NCBI RefSeq assembly: GCF_030413175.1
Contig: NZ_CP129212.1
Span: forward strand, 4,686,449 to 4,750,448
Direction of reading: 5' to 3'
DNA from: Bradyrhizobium roseum
GTDB taxonomy: Bacteria; Pseudomonadota; Alphaproteobacteria; Rhizobiales; Xanthobacteraceae
DNA: 64,000 nt
Shown one piece after another: positions 1 to 9,583 of this stretch; positions within the stretch are counted from its first letter, which is position 1, and every line of letters begins with the position of its first letter. The notes beneath the pieces are model-generated. The model did not search any database. It was not told where the DNA came from and saw only the letters and a list, made by a program, of their open reading frames with translations. The translations under genes were made by a program, and so were the position numbers.

Positions 1-962
1 CCCGGCCGCTGGTTTTCGCGACGTTCACGGGAAGCTGGGAGGAGGCCCACAAGGCGGTGCTGGTTCCGGCGTTCCGCAAGGCCAACGCCGATGCGTCGAT
101 CGTGCTTGACCCGATGCTGTCCGTCGACCAGATCGCAAAGGTCAACGCGGCCCGCGGCAACCCGCCGATCGACGTGATGCTGCACGATCCCGGGCCGGCT
201 CTTGTGGCGATCGGTCAGGATATCGTCGAGCCGTTCCCGGTTGAAAAGAGCACCCATTACAAGGACCTCATTGCCGAGGCACAGGAGCCGACGGGACCGG
301 CGCCGTTCTTCCAGGTCGTCGGCCTTACCTACAATCCGGACACCATCAAGACGCCCCCGACCTCCTGGGCCGATCTCTGGAAGCCGGAGTTCAAGGGAAA
401 GGTCGGCATCACGAACCTCAACTCGACGCTCGGCACCGGATGGCTAGTCGAGGTCGCCAAGATGCACGGAGGCTCGGAAGCCAATATCGATCCGGGCTTC
501 AAGGCGCTTGAAGCGCTCAAACCCAACCTGGCAGCGGTCGCGGCCAACCCGGGTGCGCTGGCAACCCTGTTCCAGCAAGGCCAGATCGACATCTCGCCCG
601 GGAATTTCAATGCCATCCAGATCCTGAAAGCCCGCGGCGTTCCCGTTGAATTCGTGGCGCCGAAGGAAGGCGCGATCGCCTTCAAGACCACGATCCATGT
701 CGTCAAGAACTCTCCGAACAAGGAACTTGCCTTCAAGCTCATCGAAGCGTCCCTTTCACCGGAGGTGCAGACGACCCTGATGAAATCGCCCTATCTGATC
801 GTTCCGACGAATTCCAAAGTCCCGATGGGAGGCGAGATCGCGCGCGTGCTGGCGAAAGACACCGCCGAACTGAAGAAGAAATTCGTGTTTCAGGACTGGA
901 AGAAGATCAACGAGCAGCGTTCCGCCTGGATCGAGCGATTCAACCGCGAAATCAAGCTCTGA
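1..962 (+). CDS. ABC transporter substrate-binding protein (5' end outside window)
   Basis: This is the periplasmic binding protein of a spermidine/putrescine- or iron-type (PotD/AfuA-like) ABC importer. The reading frame is open from base 3 and starts mid-domain with VFATFTGSWEEAHKA, a sequence that normally follows the signal peptide, so the true start lies left of the window. Typical family stretches follow: a hinge segment with SWADLW and a C-terminal SPEVQ...PYLIVPTN region. Two permease genes follow within 15 bases, so it belongs to one operon. No ATPase is seen downstream; it may lie upstream. The ligand cannot be read from sequence. Confidence 0.9.
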   Translation, partial: RPLVFATFTGSWEEAHKAVLVPAFRKANADASIVLDPMLSVDQIAKVNAARGNPPIDVMLHDPGPALVAIGQDIVEPFPVEKSTHYKDLIAEAQEPTGPAPFFQVVGLTYNPDTIKTPPTSWADLWKPEFKGKVGITNLNSTLGTGWLVEVAKMHGGSEANIDPGFKALEALKPNLAAVAANPGALATLFQQGQIDISPGNFNAIQILKARGVPVEFVAPKEGAIAFKTTIHVVKNSPNKELAFKLIEASLSPEVQTTLMKSPYLIVPTNSKVPMGGEIARVLAKDTAELKKKFVFQDWKKINEQRSAWIERFNREIKL

Positions 963-973
963 GGACCACGACG

Positions 974-1837
974 ATGGCTGCCGCATCGGTGCCGCGCGAC
1001 GTCACATCATACAGCATAGGGTTGGCCGCGCCGCTGACCCTGTTCTTCCTGGTGTTCTTCGTTGCGCCATTGGTCCAGCTCTTCGTTCTTTCACTGCACA
1101 ATGATGCGGCCGGTGCCGTGTGGGGCATCGGCCAATACGTTCATTTCCTGACCGACCCGTTCAGCCTGGGCGTGCTTGGCTCGACGCTGCTTCTTGGCGC
1201 GGAGGTGACCGCTCTGTGCCTGGTACTGGGCTTTCCAATCGCATGGCTCTACCACCGGGTCGGATCGCGGGCCCAGACGCTCATCATCCTCATCGTTCTC
1301 CTGCCGCTCCTGACAAGTGTCGTCGTCCGTACCTTTGCGTGGATCGTCATTCTGGGCCGCCAGGGCATCATCAACTCGACCCTGCTTTCGATCGGCGCGA
1401 TCGACACACCGATCCGCCTTCTCTACACCCAGGCCGGGGTGGTTCTGGCGCTCGCACAGGTGCAGATGCCGCTGATGACGTTGCCGCTCATCACCGCGCT
1501 CGGACGAATTGACATGAACCTCGAGGACGCGTCCTGCTCGCTCGGCGCCGGGAGCTGGCGTACCTTCTGGAAAATCGTGCTGCCCTTGTCTCTGCCCGGC
1601 GTCATTGCCGGGTGCACGCTGACCTATGCGGCCGCCATCACGGCCTTCATCACGCAGTCCCTTATCGGCGGCGGACAAATGCTCTTCATGCCGATGTATC
1701 TTTATCAGCAGGCCTCGACCTTGCAGAACTGGCCCTTTGCCTCCGCGATCTCGATCATCTTTCTTCTCGCGGTTCTCGCCGTGGTGACTGTATTCGGCAC
1801 GCTGGGGCGCCTGTCCCGCGGATATGGCGGAGCCTGA
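974..1837 (+). CDS. ABC transporter permease, PotB-like
   Basis: This inner-membrane permease of 287 residues belongs to the binding-protein-dependent transport family. About six hydrophobic segments are visible, beginning with PLTLFFLVFFVAPLVQLFVLSL near residues 19-41. The EAA loop that contacts the ATPase is near residues 185-205 (EDASCSLGAGSWRTFWKIVLPLSLPG). It starts 11 bases after the binding-protein stop codon and ends 3 bases before the second permease, so the three genes are probably co-translated. The substrate is probably the ligand of the preceding binding protein and is unknown. Confidence 0.93.
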   Translation: MAAASVPRDVTSYSIGLAAPLTLFFLVFFVAPLVQLFVLSLHNDAAGAVWGIGQYVHFLTDPFSLGVLGSTLLLGAEVTALCLVLGFPIAWLYHRVGSRAQTLIILIVLLPLLTSVVVRTFAWIVILGRQGIINSTLLSIGAIDTPIRLLYTQAGVVLALAQVQMPLMTLPLITALGRIDMNLEDASCSLGAGSWRTFWKIVLPLSLPGVIAGCTLTYAAAITAFITQSLIGGGQMLFMPMYLYQQASTLQNWPFASAISIIFLLAVLAVVTVFGTLGRLSRGYGGA

Positions 1838-1840
1838 CCG

Positions 1841-2656
1841 ATGGGAGGCCGAAAGCGCACCTGGGAGGCCATCAGCTTCGAAGTCGTCATGACGGCGATC
1901 GCACTGATCGCACTGATCGTCATCATCGCGCCGTCGCTCGTCGTTCTGATCGTCTCGTTCACCAACGGATTCTCGCTCAAATTTCCGCCGCCGGGCTATT
2001 CGGCGCGATGGTACGCCGAGCTGTGGAATGCGTGGCAACTGCATTTTGCTGCAAAGAACAGTTTTGTCGTCGCCATGTGGTCGACCGGCTTGTCGGTCGT
2101 TCTCGGCGTTGCCGCCGCATTGGCCATTGCGCGTTCGGCGACGCTCTCGGCGCGCGTTCTCGATTCACTTTTCATGTCGCCACTGGTGCTTCCCGCCCTT
2201 GCCTTCGGGCTATCCGCCTTGATGCTGTTTTCGCTGGTCGGCATGCCGGTGTCCGCACTGACCCTGGTCATAGGCCATACCGTGGTCTGCGTCCCCTATG
2301 TGGTTCGCAACACGGTGGCGGCGCTTGCCCAGCTCGAGCCGACATTGCTGGAAAGTTCAACCATCCTCGGCGCCAGCCGCTGGTACACCTTTCGACGGAT
2401 CGTATTGCCGCTGATACGCCCGGGGGTCATCGCGGGCGGCTTCATTGCGTTCATGTCTTCGTTCGACAATGTGCCCGTCTCCCTGTTCCTGCGCGATGCG
2501 GCAACCGACATGCTGCCGATCCGGATGTGGCAGGACCTCGAGGGCAAGCTCGACGTGACGATCGCCGCATTGTCGGGCGTTCTGATCATCGCTACGGTGG
2601 CGCTGATGGCGATCATGGAGCGTGTCACCGGCCTGTCGAAGCGATTGACCAGCTGA
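1841..2656 (+). CDS. ABC transporter permease, PotC-like
   Basis: This is the second inner-membrane permease (271 residues) of the same importer. The first membrane segment, FEVVMTAIALIALIVIIAPSL, is followed by several others. The EAA-type loop reads ESSTILGASRWYTFRRIVLPLIRPG. Its spacing of 3 bases after the first permease supports a heterodimeric membrane channel made by one operon. The gene ends 6 bases before the stop of the oppositely oriented isourate hydrolase gene, so the operon terminates in a convergent junction. Confidence 0.93.
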   Translation: MGGRKRTWEAISFEVVMTAIALIALIVIIAPSLVVLIVSFTNGFSLKFPPPGYSARWYAELWNAWQLHFAAKNSFVVAMWSTGLSVVLGVAAALAIARSATLSARVLDSLFMSPLVLPALAFGLSALMLFSLVGMPVSALTLVIGHTVVCVPYVVRNTVAALAQLEPTLLESSTILGASRWYTFRRIVLPLIRPGVIAGGFIAFMSSFDNVPVSLFLRDAATDMLPIRMWQDLEGKLDVTIAALSGVLIIATVALMAIMERVTGLSKRLTS

Positions 2657-2662
2657 CGCGCC

Positions 2663-3004
2663 TCACGCGCCCCGAAACAGGGAATAGCCCCAGCGGGTGA
2701 ACTTCATTGGCAGATGAAAATGCTCGTCCACCTCCTCAATCCTGAAACGGAAAGGCGCGACGGTGAGGAAACTGGCGCCGGCCCCGCCGGCGAAAAATTC
2801 GCCGAGGTGAAAGCGAACTTCGTATTCGCCGGCCTCGATGCCCGATCCGCCGACGACCGGATCGTCGAGCTGGCCATTCGAACCAAGCCGGCCTTCGGCG
2901 ATCCGCGTGGCTACGGGTTCGGTTCGCCATATCTCGACGCGCAAGCCCTGCGCGGGACGCCCGCTCGAGACATCGACTGCATGAATGGATATTCCGCCGG
3001 CCAT
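2663..3004 (-). CDS. uraH: 5-hydroxyisourate hydrolase (transthyretin-like)
   Basis: The enzyme hydrolyses 5-hydroxyisourate, the product of urate oxidation, in purine breakdown to allantoin. I chose the ATG at 3004 (113 residues, MAGGISIHAVDV) because GGAG lies just upstream and because the family begins with this segment; a longer frame upstream lacks similarity. The N-terminal catalytic His of the SIH motif and the late HFHLPMKFTRWGYS segment are present. The C-terminal tetrapeptide, normally YRGS, reads FRGA. It is divergent from an MFS gene and convergent with the ABC operon. The neighbouring amidase fits ureide or amide catabolism. Confidence 0.9.
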   Translation of the reverse strand: MAGGISIHAVDVSSGRPAQGLRVEIWRTEPVATRIAEGRLGSNGQLDDPVVGGSGIEAGEYEVRFHLGEFFAGGAGASFLTVAPFRFRIEEVDEHFHLPMKFTRWGYSLFRGA

Positions 3005-3048
3005 TTGTTCTCCTGCCCGTTGGTGTCCTGCCCACCAGGTCCGGGTGC

Positions 3049-4227
3049 ATGATACACGCACCTGCGGCAGGTCGGCCAGCACTCCTGCCAGCACTCGCGG
3101 CCATGACGTGGCTGCAGGCCCTGGTGGCTCTGGCGCTGTTTGCGCCAGGTGCGGTCGCGCCTTCCGCCCATCTCGATATTGCCAGCCTTTCGATGTTTTC
3201 CACGGCGGTATTCGCCGTCGGCGTCGTCACGTCCTTTTGGACGGGTGGCCTGATCAACCGACTCGGATCGCTGCGTATGGCAAGTCTTTGCGCCGGCGCG
3301 GTCGTCACCAGCATGGCGCTCGCAGCGTTCGGGTCGGGTTCTGCGCTGCTGTTGGCTGGGCTTTGTCTCGGCCTTGCGTTCGGTCCCGAGACGCCCGCCA
3401 GTACGGCATTGCTGGGCAGACTGGTTACCGATCAGCGACGGGCGCTGGTATTCTCGCTGCGCCAGACCGGCAACCAGATTGGCGCCGTCTGCGGCTCGCT
3501 TGCCCTGCCCGCGATCGCCATCTGGCTTGCGCCACAGTGGTCCTACGCAGCGGTAGCCGCCTGTGCCATCTGCGGGATCGTCGCATTCGAGTGGCTACGC
3601 CCCCGATACGAAGGCATGGCGCAAGCGCCGCCGCAACTCGGCATGCGTGCGCGACTGGCGTTGGTAAGCTCCGACCGCCGCATCGCAGCTCTTGCCGTGG
3701 CTTCGATGCCCTTCAGCGGAATGCAGCTTGCGCTCAACACTTATTTTGTCACGCTCGGCGTCCGCGAAATCGGGCTCAGCCATCTCGAAGCCGGCGCGGC
3801 ACTTGCCTGTGCGCAGGCCGGAGGTTTGCTGGGACGGCTCGGATGGGGATTTCTTGCGATGCGCATCGGGTCCGCAAGATTGGTTCTGATCGGCCTCGGG
3901 CTGGGAATGACCGCATGTGCGGCCACGTTCGGATTTTGCGGCGGTATACTCGGCAAATCGGGACAGTATGCGCTGGCTGCTGCATTCGGTGTTACGGCCA
4001 GCGGTTGGAACGGTGTATTCCTCGCGGAGGTCGCACGGCTTGCCCCGCAAGACCGCATCGGCGAAACGACGGGAGCCGTGTTGACGGCTTCATATGCGGG
4101 CCTGTTGGCGACACCTGTCATCATTTCAACCATTGAGAGCTTCGCCGGCCTCGCCGGCGCATTTGTCAGCCTTGCCATCCTCGCTTTCAGCGGGACGGCA
4201 GCGCTCATCCGGGGAAACGCACAATGA
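3049..4227 (+). CDS. MFS transporter
   Basis: This 392-residue protein has about twelve hydrophobic segments and belongs to the major facilitator superfamily. The loop between segments 2 and 3 (WTGGLINRLGSLRM) resembles the family's GxxxDRxGRR loop. An ATG at 3103 is an alternative start, but the first membrane span appears to begin before it. The stop overlaps the amidase start in an ATGA, so transporter and amidase are translationally coupled. The pairing suggests import of an amide, ureide or related compound that the amidase then hydrolyses; the substrate is unknown. Confidence 0.88.
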   Translation: MIHAPAAGRPALLPALAAMTWLQALVALALFAPGAVAPSAHLDIASLSMFSTAVFAVGVVTSFWTGGLINRLGSLRMASLCAGAVVTSMALAAFGSGSALLLAGLCLGLAFGPETPASTALLGRLVTDQRRALVFSLRQTGNQIGAVCGSLALPAIAIWLAPQWSYAAVAACAICGIVAFEWLRPRYEGMAQAPPQLGMRARLALVSSDRRIAALAVASMPFSGMQLALNTYFVTLGVREIGLSHLEAGAALACAQAGGLLGRLGWGFLAMRIGSARLVLIGLGLGMTACAATFGFCGGILGKSGQYALAAAFGVTASGWNGVFLAEVARLAPQDRIGETTGAVLTASYAGLLATPVIISTIESFAGLAGAFVSLAILAFSGTAALIRGNAQ

Positions 4228-5576
4228 ATGCGCGAGAAATCGCGGCCACCGTCTCGGCAAGGAAAGCGTCAGCCGTGGAAACGGCCCGCGACGCCCTAGA
4301 TCGCATTGCCGCGGCACAAGCGCTCAACGCGGTCGTGACCGTCAACGCCGAAGTCTCACTTGCGGAAGCGGCCATGATCGATCACCGCCTGCAAGGCGGT
4401 GAGCATATGCCGCTCGCCGGGGTCCCGATCGTCATCAAGGACAATATCTGGGTGGACGGCTGGCGGGTCACGCAAGGATCCCGGCTTTTCTCCGGCTTTG
4501 TGGCACCGCGTGACGCCATCGCCGTGGAGCGATTGAAAAGGGCGGGAGCTGTCGTGGTGGGCATGGGTGCCACGTCTGAATTCGCCAGCAAGGGCGTGAC
4601 GACCTCGCCGCTGTTCGGGCCAACGCGGCATCCGCTTGATCCGGAGTTGACGCCGGGTGGTTCGTCGGGCGGCCCGGCAACGGCTGTCGCAGCGAACCTT
4701 GTACCGCTGGCGATCGGCACGGACGCCGGTGGCTCCAGCCGGCGCCCTCCGGCCCATGTCGGCGTGGTCGGCTTCAAGCCATCATATGGCGCCATTCCAT
4801 ATGGTCCCGGGTTCGCCGAGCCGTTCTTCGACATATCCGTGATCGCGCCCATCGCACGAAACGTGGCCGATGCAGCGCTCGCATTCGAAACCATGGCGGG
4901 CCTCGATCCCCGTGATTCTGATTCCACCTGGGTTGAAAGCGGTGACGTCGATCTGGCTGGCCTGCGTGTCGCATTCTCGCCGAAGCTGGGGCTCGACACA
5001 CCCGTTGATCCGGCCATCGCCGGAAGGCTGGAGGTGCTCGTCGAACATCTCGGCACAAGAGGACAGCGAATTGTCCGTCGTGATCCGGTCTGGCCGCCCG
5101 GCGCGACCGAGGAAGCGCTGATGCCGCTGCAACATGCGGGACTCGCCGCGCTCTATGGTGCGGACTTCCAGCAAGACCCCGGACAATTTGATCCGGACGT
5201 GGCCAGACAGATCGAACGCGGTCTTGCCTTGCGTGGGCCCGAGGTGGCTGCCGGCCTTGGCGCAAGCGCTGCCATCAGAGCCGCGTTCGCTGAATTCTTT
5301 GGCGAGTTCGACCTTCTGCTGGCGCCGACCGTTCCCTGTGTTGCCTGGCCCCTGGTACAACTCGGCCCAAAAATGATCGACGGCACGGAAGTCGCCCCTC
5401 GGGCTCACGCCGTATTCACGCCTTTCGTCAATCACGCACGCCTACCGGCAATTTCAATCCCCTGCGGCCACGACGCGAGTGGTCTTCCGTTCGGACTCCA
5501 GATCATCGCGCGAAGGGGACGAGACCGGATGTTGCTGCGTGCGACAATGCGCATTGAGGCTGAGATACACCCATGA
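4224..5576 (+). CDS. Amidase signature-family hydrolase
   Basis: This cytoplasmic hydrolase of 450 residues cleaves amide bonds with a Ser-cisSer-Lys triad. The triad is visible: Lys72 in IVIKDN, Ser147 in GGSSGG and Ser171 in GTDAGGSSR. The length and motif order fit the amidase family that includes GatA, allophanate hydrolase and indoleacetamide hydrolase. Its start overlaps the stop of the MFS gene. Because there is no GatB or GatC beside it and uraH is nearby, a catabolic role on an imported amide is more likely than tRNA amidation; the exact substrate cannot be assigned. Confidence 0.93.
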   Translation: MNAREIAATVSARKASAVETARDALDRIAAAQALNAVVTVNAEVSLAEAAMIDHRLQGGEHMPLAGVPIVIKDNIWVDGWRVTQGSRLFSGFVAPRDAIAVERLKRAGAVVVGMGATSEFASKGVTTSPLFGPTRHPLDPELTPGGSSGGPATAVAANLVPLAIGTDAGGSSRRPPAHVGVVGFKPSYGAIPYGPGFAEPFFDISVIAPIARNVADAALAFETMAGLDPRDSDSTWVESGDVDLAGLRVAFSPKLGLDTPVDPAIAGRLEVLVEHLGTRGQRIVRRDPVWPPGATEEALMPLQHAGLAALYGADFQQDPGQFDPDVARQIERGLALRGPEVAAGLGASAAIRAAFAEFFGEFDLLLAPTVPCVAWPLVQLGPKMIDGTEVAPRAHAVFTPFVNHARLPAISIPCGHDASGLPFGLQIIARRGRDRMLLRATMRIEAEIHP

Positions 5577-6037
5577 CCGCTCACGCGTCTCGCATGCTAT
5601 CCCGATTGGCGCACTGGATGTCGCACGACCTTCTTGTCCCCCCGGTGCACATGCCGGGCTTAACTGAATGAAGAAATTGAAGGCTCGGCTCCATCCATCG
5701 TTTAACAAATTCGAGCTGGTGGTTCATCACAGTGGTTTTGAACCTTGGGCGGAGCGCCGGCGCCGATCAATCAAGTGCGGTGAATAGAGATTTGGAAAGC
5801 GCGCGCCAAGCGAGGCGCTGGTTCCGCATCCTTGTCGATCGATCGGTCTTTTGTCCCATCATTACACACGCCGTCGCCGGTCACGGCATCGAGGTTTCAG
5901 CAAAGGAGGCACGCGTCGCAATACCTTTATACAACATCAACTCATATCTATACTTACATTACTGTGCATTTTAAAGGATTTATATTATAGTTTGGATAAT
6001 CTATACTTCTATGCTTGGCAATTACGGGAGCATCACG
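5577..6037. other. Intergenic, no gene seen
   Basis: No convincing coding sequence is present. The last 110 bases (about 5925-6010) are strongly AT-rich compared with the surroundings and probably hold the promoter of the DUF1028 gene. A GGGAG ribosome binding site at 6026-6030 sits 7 bases before the ATG at 6038. Confidence 0.5.
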
Positions 6038-6691
6038 ATGACTTATTCCATCTCGGCACGGTGCCCGGAGAGCGGCGCGTTCGGCATCGCCATCACCTCG
6101 TCCAGCATCGCGGTGCCGGCGCGCTGCGCATGGGTGGGGCCGCTGGGCGTCGTGGTATCGCAAAATGTCACCGACCCGGCGCTCGGCCCGGCCGGCCTCG
6201 CGCTGCTCCGCCACGGCCTCGGCGCCGGTGCTGTCGTCAACAACCTCATGCTCGGCACGCCGCAACCGACGTGGCGGCAGGTCGGCGTGATCGACCGCTA
6301 CGGCCAGGTGGCCTGGCATTCGGGCGCCCAGGCCTTGCCGACCGTCGCGATCGCCGAAGGCGCCGGTTGCCTTGCGCTCGGCAACCTGCTTGCCGACGAG
6401 AAAGTGCCGAGCACAATGATCGCGCGTTTCGAAGCGACGGCCGGACAGCCGTTGGCGGAGCGATTGATGTCGGCGCTCGAAGCCGGCCTCGATGCCGGCG
6501 GGGAAACGGACGACGAGCATGCCGCGGGTCTGCATGTGGCTCATATCTTCGACTGGCCGGTGGTCGACCTGCGGGTCGACTGGCACGACGCGCCGATCGG
6601 CGAATTGCGCGCGCTGTGGGAGCGCTACCGGCCGCAGCAGAAGGACTATGTCGCGCGGGCGATGAATCCGGGCGCCGCGCCGTCGTTCTAG
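6038..6691 (+). CDS. DUF1028 family protein
   Basis: This 217-residue protein has the DUF1028 (Ntn-hydrolase-like) pattern: an N-terminal TYSISARCPESGAFGIAITSSSIAVPAR segment, SQNVTDPALGPAGL, and a C-terminal PVVDLRVDWHDAPI. I chose ATG 6038 over 6011 because GGGAG lies 7 bases upstream and family members begin here. DUF1028 proteins resemble gamma-glutamyltransferase-type hydrolases, but activity is not established. It is convergent with the ABC operon whose ATPase ends at 6703, and such proteins often travel with amino-acid or peptide catabolic genes, so hydrolysis of an imported amide is a guess. Confidence 0.85.
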   Translation: MTYSISARCPESGAFGIAITSSSIAVPARCAWVGPLGVVVSQNVTDPALGPAGLALLRHGLGAGAVVNNLMLGTPQPTWRQVGVIDRYGQVAWHSGAQALPTVAIAEGAGCLALGNLLADEKVPSTMIARFEATAGQPLAERLMSALEAGLDAGGETDDEHAAGLHVAHIFDWPVVDLRVDWHDAPIGELRALWERYRPQQKDYVARAMNPGAAPSF

Positions 6692-6702
6692 GCGTGCGCG
6701 CC

Positions 6703-7851
6703 TCACGGCGCGTCGCCCGGCGGAAAGGCCACGATGTCCTCGGAGCAGATGGTCAGTCCGGCCCCGGCTCCGACCGGACAGGAGGACAGCGCGGCAATGC
6801 CGGGCACCCGCACCAGGATAGGCGCATCCGAGACGCCGGGCGCGTCGATCAGGAGATCGACATGGCCGCCCTGGAACACCTGCGTCGTCACGGTACCCGA
6901 CAACGATCCTGACGCACCCTGCGCTGTCACCGACAGATGCTCCGGCCGCGCGAATACATCGACGGCCTCCCCGATCGCGACGGCCGCGATCGGCGCCGCA
7001 GGAACACGGGCGCTGATATCGCCGATCGAAACCACCGCGACCTCACCGCGCCGCTCGACGAGCCGGCCATTGAGAACATTGGCATCACCGACAAAGGAGG
7101 CGACGAAGCGATCGGCCGGCCTGCGATAGACGTCATCGGGGGCTGCGATCTGGCGGATACGTCCGGCCGACATCACCGCGATACGGTCCGACATCGACAG
7201 CGCCTCGCCCTGATCATGCGTGACGAAGATCGTGGTGACGCCGAGTTCGCGCTGGATCTGCTTGAGTTCGACCTGCATCGAGCCACGGAGGTTCTTGTCG
7301 AGCGCCGAGAACGGCTCGTCGAGCAGCAGCACCTTCGGCTTGATGACGAGCGCACGCGCGAGCGCGACACGCTGCTGCTGGCCACCGGACAATTGCCGCG
7401 GCTTTCGGTCCGCGAAGCCGGTGAGCTTGACCAGGGCCAGCGCGTCATCGACCCGGCGTACGATCTCCTTCTTGTCGACGCCGCGGGTCTTCAGGCCATA
7501 GGCGATGTTGCCGGCGACGCTCATATGCGGGAACAGCGCGTAATTCTGGAACACGATGCCGATCTCGCGCCTGTGCGCGGGGGTCTCGGTGACCAGATCG
7601 CCGTCGATGAAGATCTCGCCGTTATCGGCCTCTAGAAAGCCGGCGACCAGATTGAGCAGCGTCGTCTTGCCGCAGCCGGACGGTCCGAGCAGGGTCATGA
7701 ACTCGCACGGCCGGATCTTGAGCCAGGCCTCGTGCAGCGCAACGGAATCGCCAAAGCGCTTGGTGACGCCGTCGAGCTGCACGGCCGGCCGGACCTTCTC
7801 GCCGGCCGCGGACTGCGTGTTTGCCGTCAACGGATCAGTGCGCATCAACAT
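6703..7851 (-). CDS. ABC transporter ATP-binding protein, PotA-like
   Basis: This ATPase subunit energises the importer encoded by the three genes upstream. Walker A is GPSGCGKTT (residues 56-64), the signature is LSGGQ (154-158) and Walker B is VLLLDEP (174-180). A C-terminal TOBE region of about 120 residues follows, as in PotA/FbpC/CysA proteins; 382 residues is the normal length. The start overlaps the 3' end of the permease gene by 17 bases; ATG 7845 is an alternative. It is the last gene of a SBP-permease-permease-ATPase operon on the minus strand. Confidence 0.96.
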   Translation of the reverse strand: MLMRTDPLTANTQSAAGEKVRPAVQLDGVTKRFGDSVALHEAWLKIRPCEFMTLLGPSGCGKTTLLNLVAGFLEADNGEIFIDGDLVTETPAHRREIGIVFQNYALFPHMSVAGNIAYGLKTRGVDKKEIVRRVDDALALVKLTGFADRKPRQLSGGQQQRVALARALVIKPKVLLLDEPFSALDKNLRGSMQVELKQIQRELGVTTIFVTHDQGEALSMSDRIAVMSAGRIRQIAAPDDVYRRPADRFVASFVGDANVLNGRLVERRGEVAVVSIGDISARVPAAPIAAVAIGEAVDVFARPEHLSVTAQGASGSLSGTVTTQVFQGGHVDLLIDAPGVSDAPILVRVPGIAALSSCPVGAGAGLTICSEDIVAFPPGDAP

Positions 7852-8650
7852 TCAGGATTTTCCCGAGGCCCAGGAAGGAATTGGCGACCGTGAGCAAGGT
7901 CGCGGTCACGACGATGTAGATGACCGACAATGCGGCCAGCGTAGGATCTGCGAATTCGCGAACGTAATTGTACATCGCGACCGGCAGCGTCTGCGTCGCC
8001 TGGCTGCTGACGAACAACGTCGCGGTGAATTCGTTGAACGACAGGATCGCCGCGAACAGCCAGCCGCTCAGAAGCCCGGGGATCAAAAGCGGGATCGTCA
8101 CCGTGAACAGGATACGCAGCGGCGTGGCGCCCAGACTGGACGCCGCCAGTTCCAGCCTCGTGTCGAGATTCTGCAGCGAAATGTAGGTACTGCGCATCAC
8201 GAAGGGCAGCACCATCACCACATGCGCGAAGATGACGAGCGGAAAGCCGCGGCCGACATTGGTCTGCGATGCAAGGATCAGCATGCCAAGGCCGATGGTG
8301 TAATGCGGAATGATCAGCGGCGACAGCAAGATGCCTTCGAGCAGGTCTCGGAGCACGAATTGATAGCGGTGAATCGCGCAGGCGAAGGCCGAGCCGATCA
8401 GCAGCGCGATACTCGACGCCCATACCGTCACCGTCAGGCCGTTCCAGAAGCCCTTGGCGAAATCGGCATAGGAAAACGCCCGCCAGAACCAGCGCAGCGA
8501 CCAGGACTGCGGCGGAAACTGCAGGATCGCGCGGTCATTGAAGGCCGAGATCGCAACCACGACGCCGGGCAGCAGCACGAACAGCAGGATAGCGGCGACG
8601 ACGGCGCGGCCGGACCATCGCAGCAGCATGGCGCCGGGAGACCGCCTCAT
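7835..8650 (-). CDS. ABC transporter permease, PotC-like
   Basis: This inner-membrane permease has 271 residues. An N-terminal membrane segment (AVVAAILLFVLLPGVVVAISAF) is followed by several more. The EAA loop reads ELAASSLGATPLRILFTVTIPLLIPG. Its ATG overlaps the stop of the preceding permease gene (ATGA at 8647-8650), which signals translational coupling. It forms the membrane channel with the preceding permease. Confidence 0.95.
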   Translation of the reverse strand: MRRSPGAMLLRWSGRAVVAAILLFVLLPGVVVAISAFNDRAILQFPPQSWSLRWFWRAFSYADFAKGFWNGLTVTVWASSIALLIGSAFACAIHRYQFVLRDLLEGILLSPLIIPHYTIGLGMLILASQTNVGRGFPLVIFAHVVMVLPFVMRSTYISLQNLDTRLELAASSLGATPLRILFTVTIPLLIPGLLSGWLFAAILSFNEFTATLFVSSQATQTLPVAMYNYVREFADPTLAALSVIYIVVTATLLTVANSFLGLGKILNVDAH

Positions 8651-9501
8651 GTCGTTCCCGCCATGCGTTCGAGCGGGCTGGCGGCCTTCTTCAGCAACGC
8701 GATCACGGCGAGCGACAATGCGAGGCCGACGATGGAGAGGCTGGCGGCGAACGGGAAATTGAACGACGAGAAGCCGAGTTGATAGATCAGCGTCGACACC
8801 GTGCTGACACGGCCGCCGCCGATCAACTGCGGTGTCGCGAAGGCGCTGAACGTCCAGGCGAAGGCGGTGGAAAAGCCGGCGACGACGCCGGGCATCGACA
8901 GCGGCAGCGTGATCGTCATGAAAATCCGTATCGGTCCGGCGCCGAGGCTCTCGGCGGCCTTTTCGTAATTGCGGTCGATATGCGACAGCGCCGCCGCCAG
9001 CATGATCACCATGATCGGCATGGTCACATGCACCAGCGCCGCGATCACCCCGCCGGCGGTGAACATCATCTGCACCGGTCGATCCAGCAGGCCTAGCTTG
9101 AGCAGCACCGTATTCAGGAAGCCGTTATTGCCGAGCACGATCATCCAGGAATAGGTCCGCACCACCTCCCCCAGAAACAGCGGCGTGACCGAGACGATCA
9201 GGATGAACGAGCGCAGCGCCGGGCTAGAGGTACGCACCAGCGCATAGGCTAGCGGATAGGCCAGAAACAGCGTGAAGACCGCCGTCTCGAAACATATCAG
9301 CACCGTGTTCCAGAATGCCATGGCGTAGAGCGGCCGCAACATGGCTTCGAAATTTGCCCAGGTGAATCCGCCGACTTCGAGGGTGCCGGGAACGTAAGTC
9401 CGTACGCTGTACTGGAACACGGCCAGCATCGCAGCAAGCAGCCCCATCGCGACGAGGCCGGCCGGCGAAACAAACCATCCCAGAAACGGACGTGTGTTCA
9501 T
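8647..9501 (-). CDS. ABC transporter permease, PotB-like
   Basis: This permease is the first membrane subunit of the second importer. The frame is open further upstream, but I chose ATG 9501 (MNTRPFLGWFVSPAGLVAM, 284 residues) because the residues before it are Arg/Pro-rich and unlike the family. The EAA loop is EKAAESLGAGPIRIFMTITLPLSMPG. It lies 82 bases after the binding-protein gene and overlaps the next permease by 4 bases. Confidence 0.92.
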   Translation of the reverse strand: MNTRPFLGWFVSPAGLVAMGLLAAMLAVFQYSVRTYVPGTLEVGGFTWANFEAMLRPLYAMAFWNTVLICFETAVFTLFLAYPLAYALVRTSSPALRSFILIVSVTPLFLGEVVRTYSWMIVLGNNGFLNTVLLKLGLLDRPVQMMFTAGGVIAALVHVTMPIMVIMLAAALSHIDRNYEKAAESLGAGPIRIFMTITLPLSMPGVVAGFSTAFAWTFSAFATPQLIGGGRVSTVSTLIYQLGFSSFNFPFAASLSIVGLALSLAVIALLKKAASPLERMAGTT

Positions 9502-9583
9502 GGACAAACTCGGCGGTGACAGGCCCGGATCAGAACGATGGATCGCGATCCGGCGGCGCCGGCCGGATCGCGACCCGGATCGT

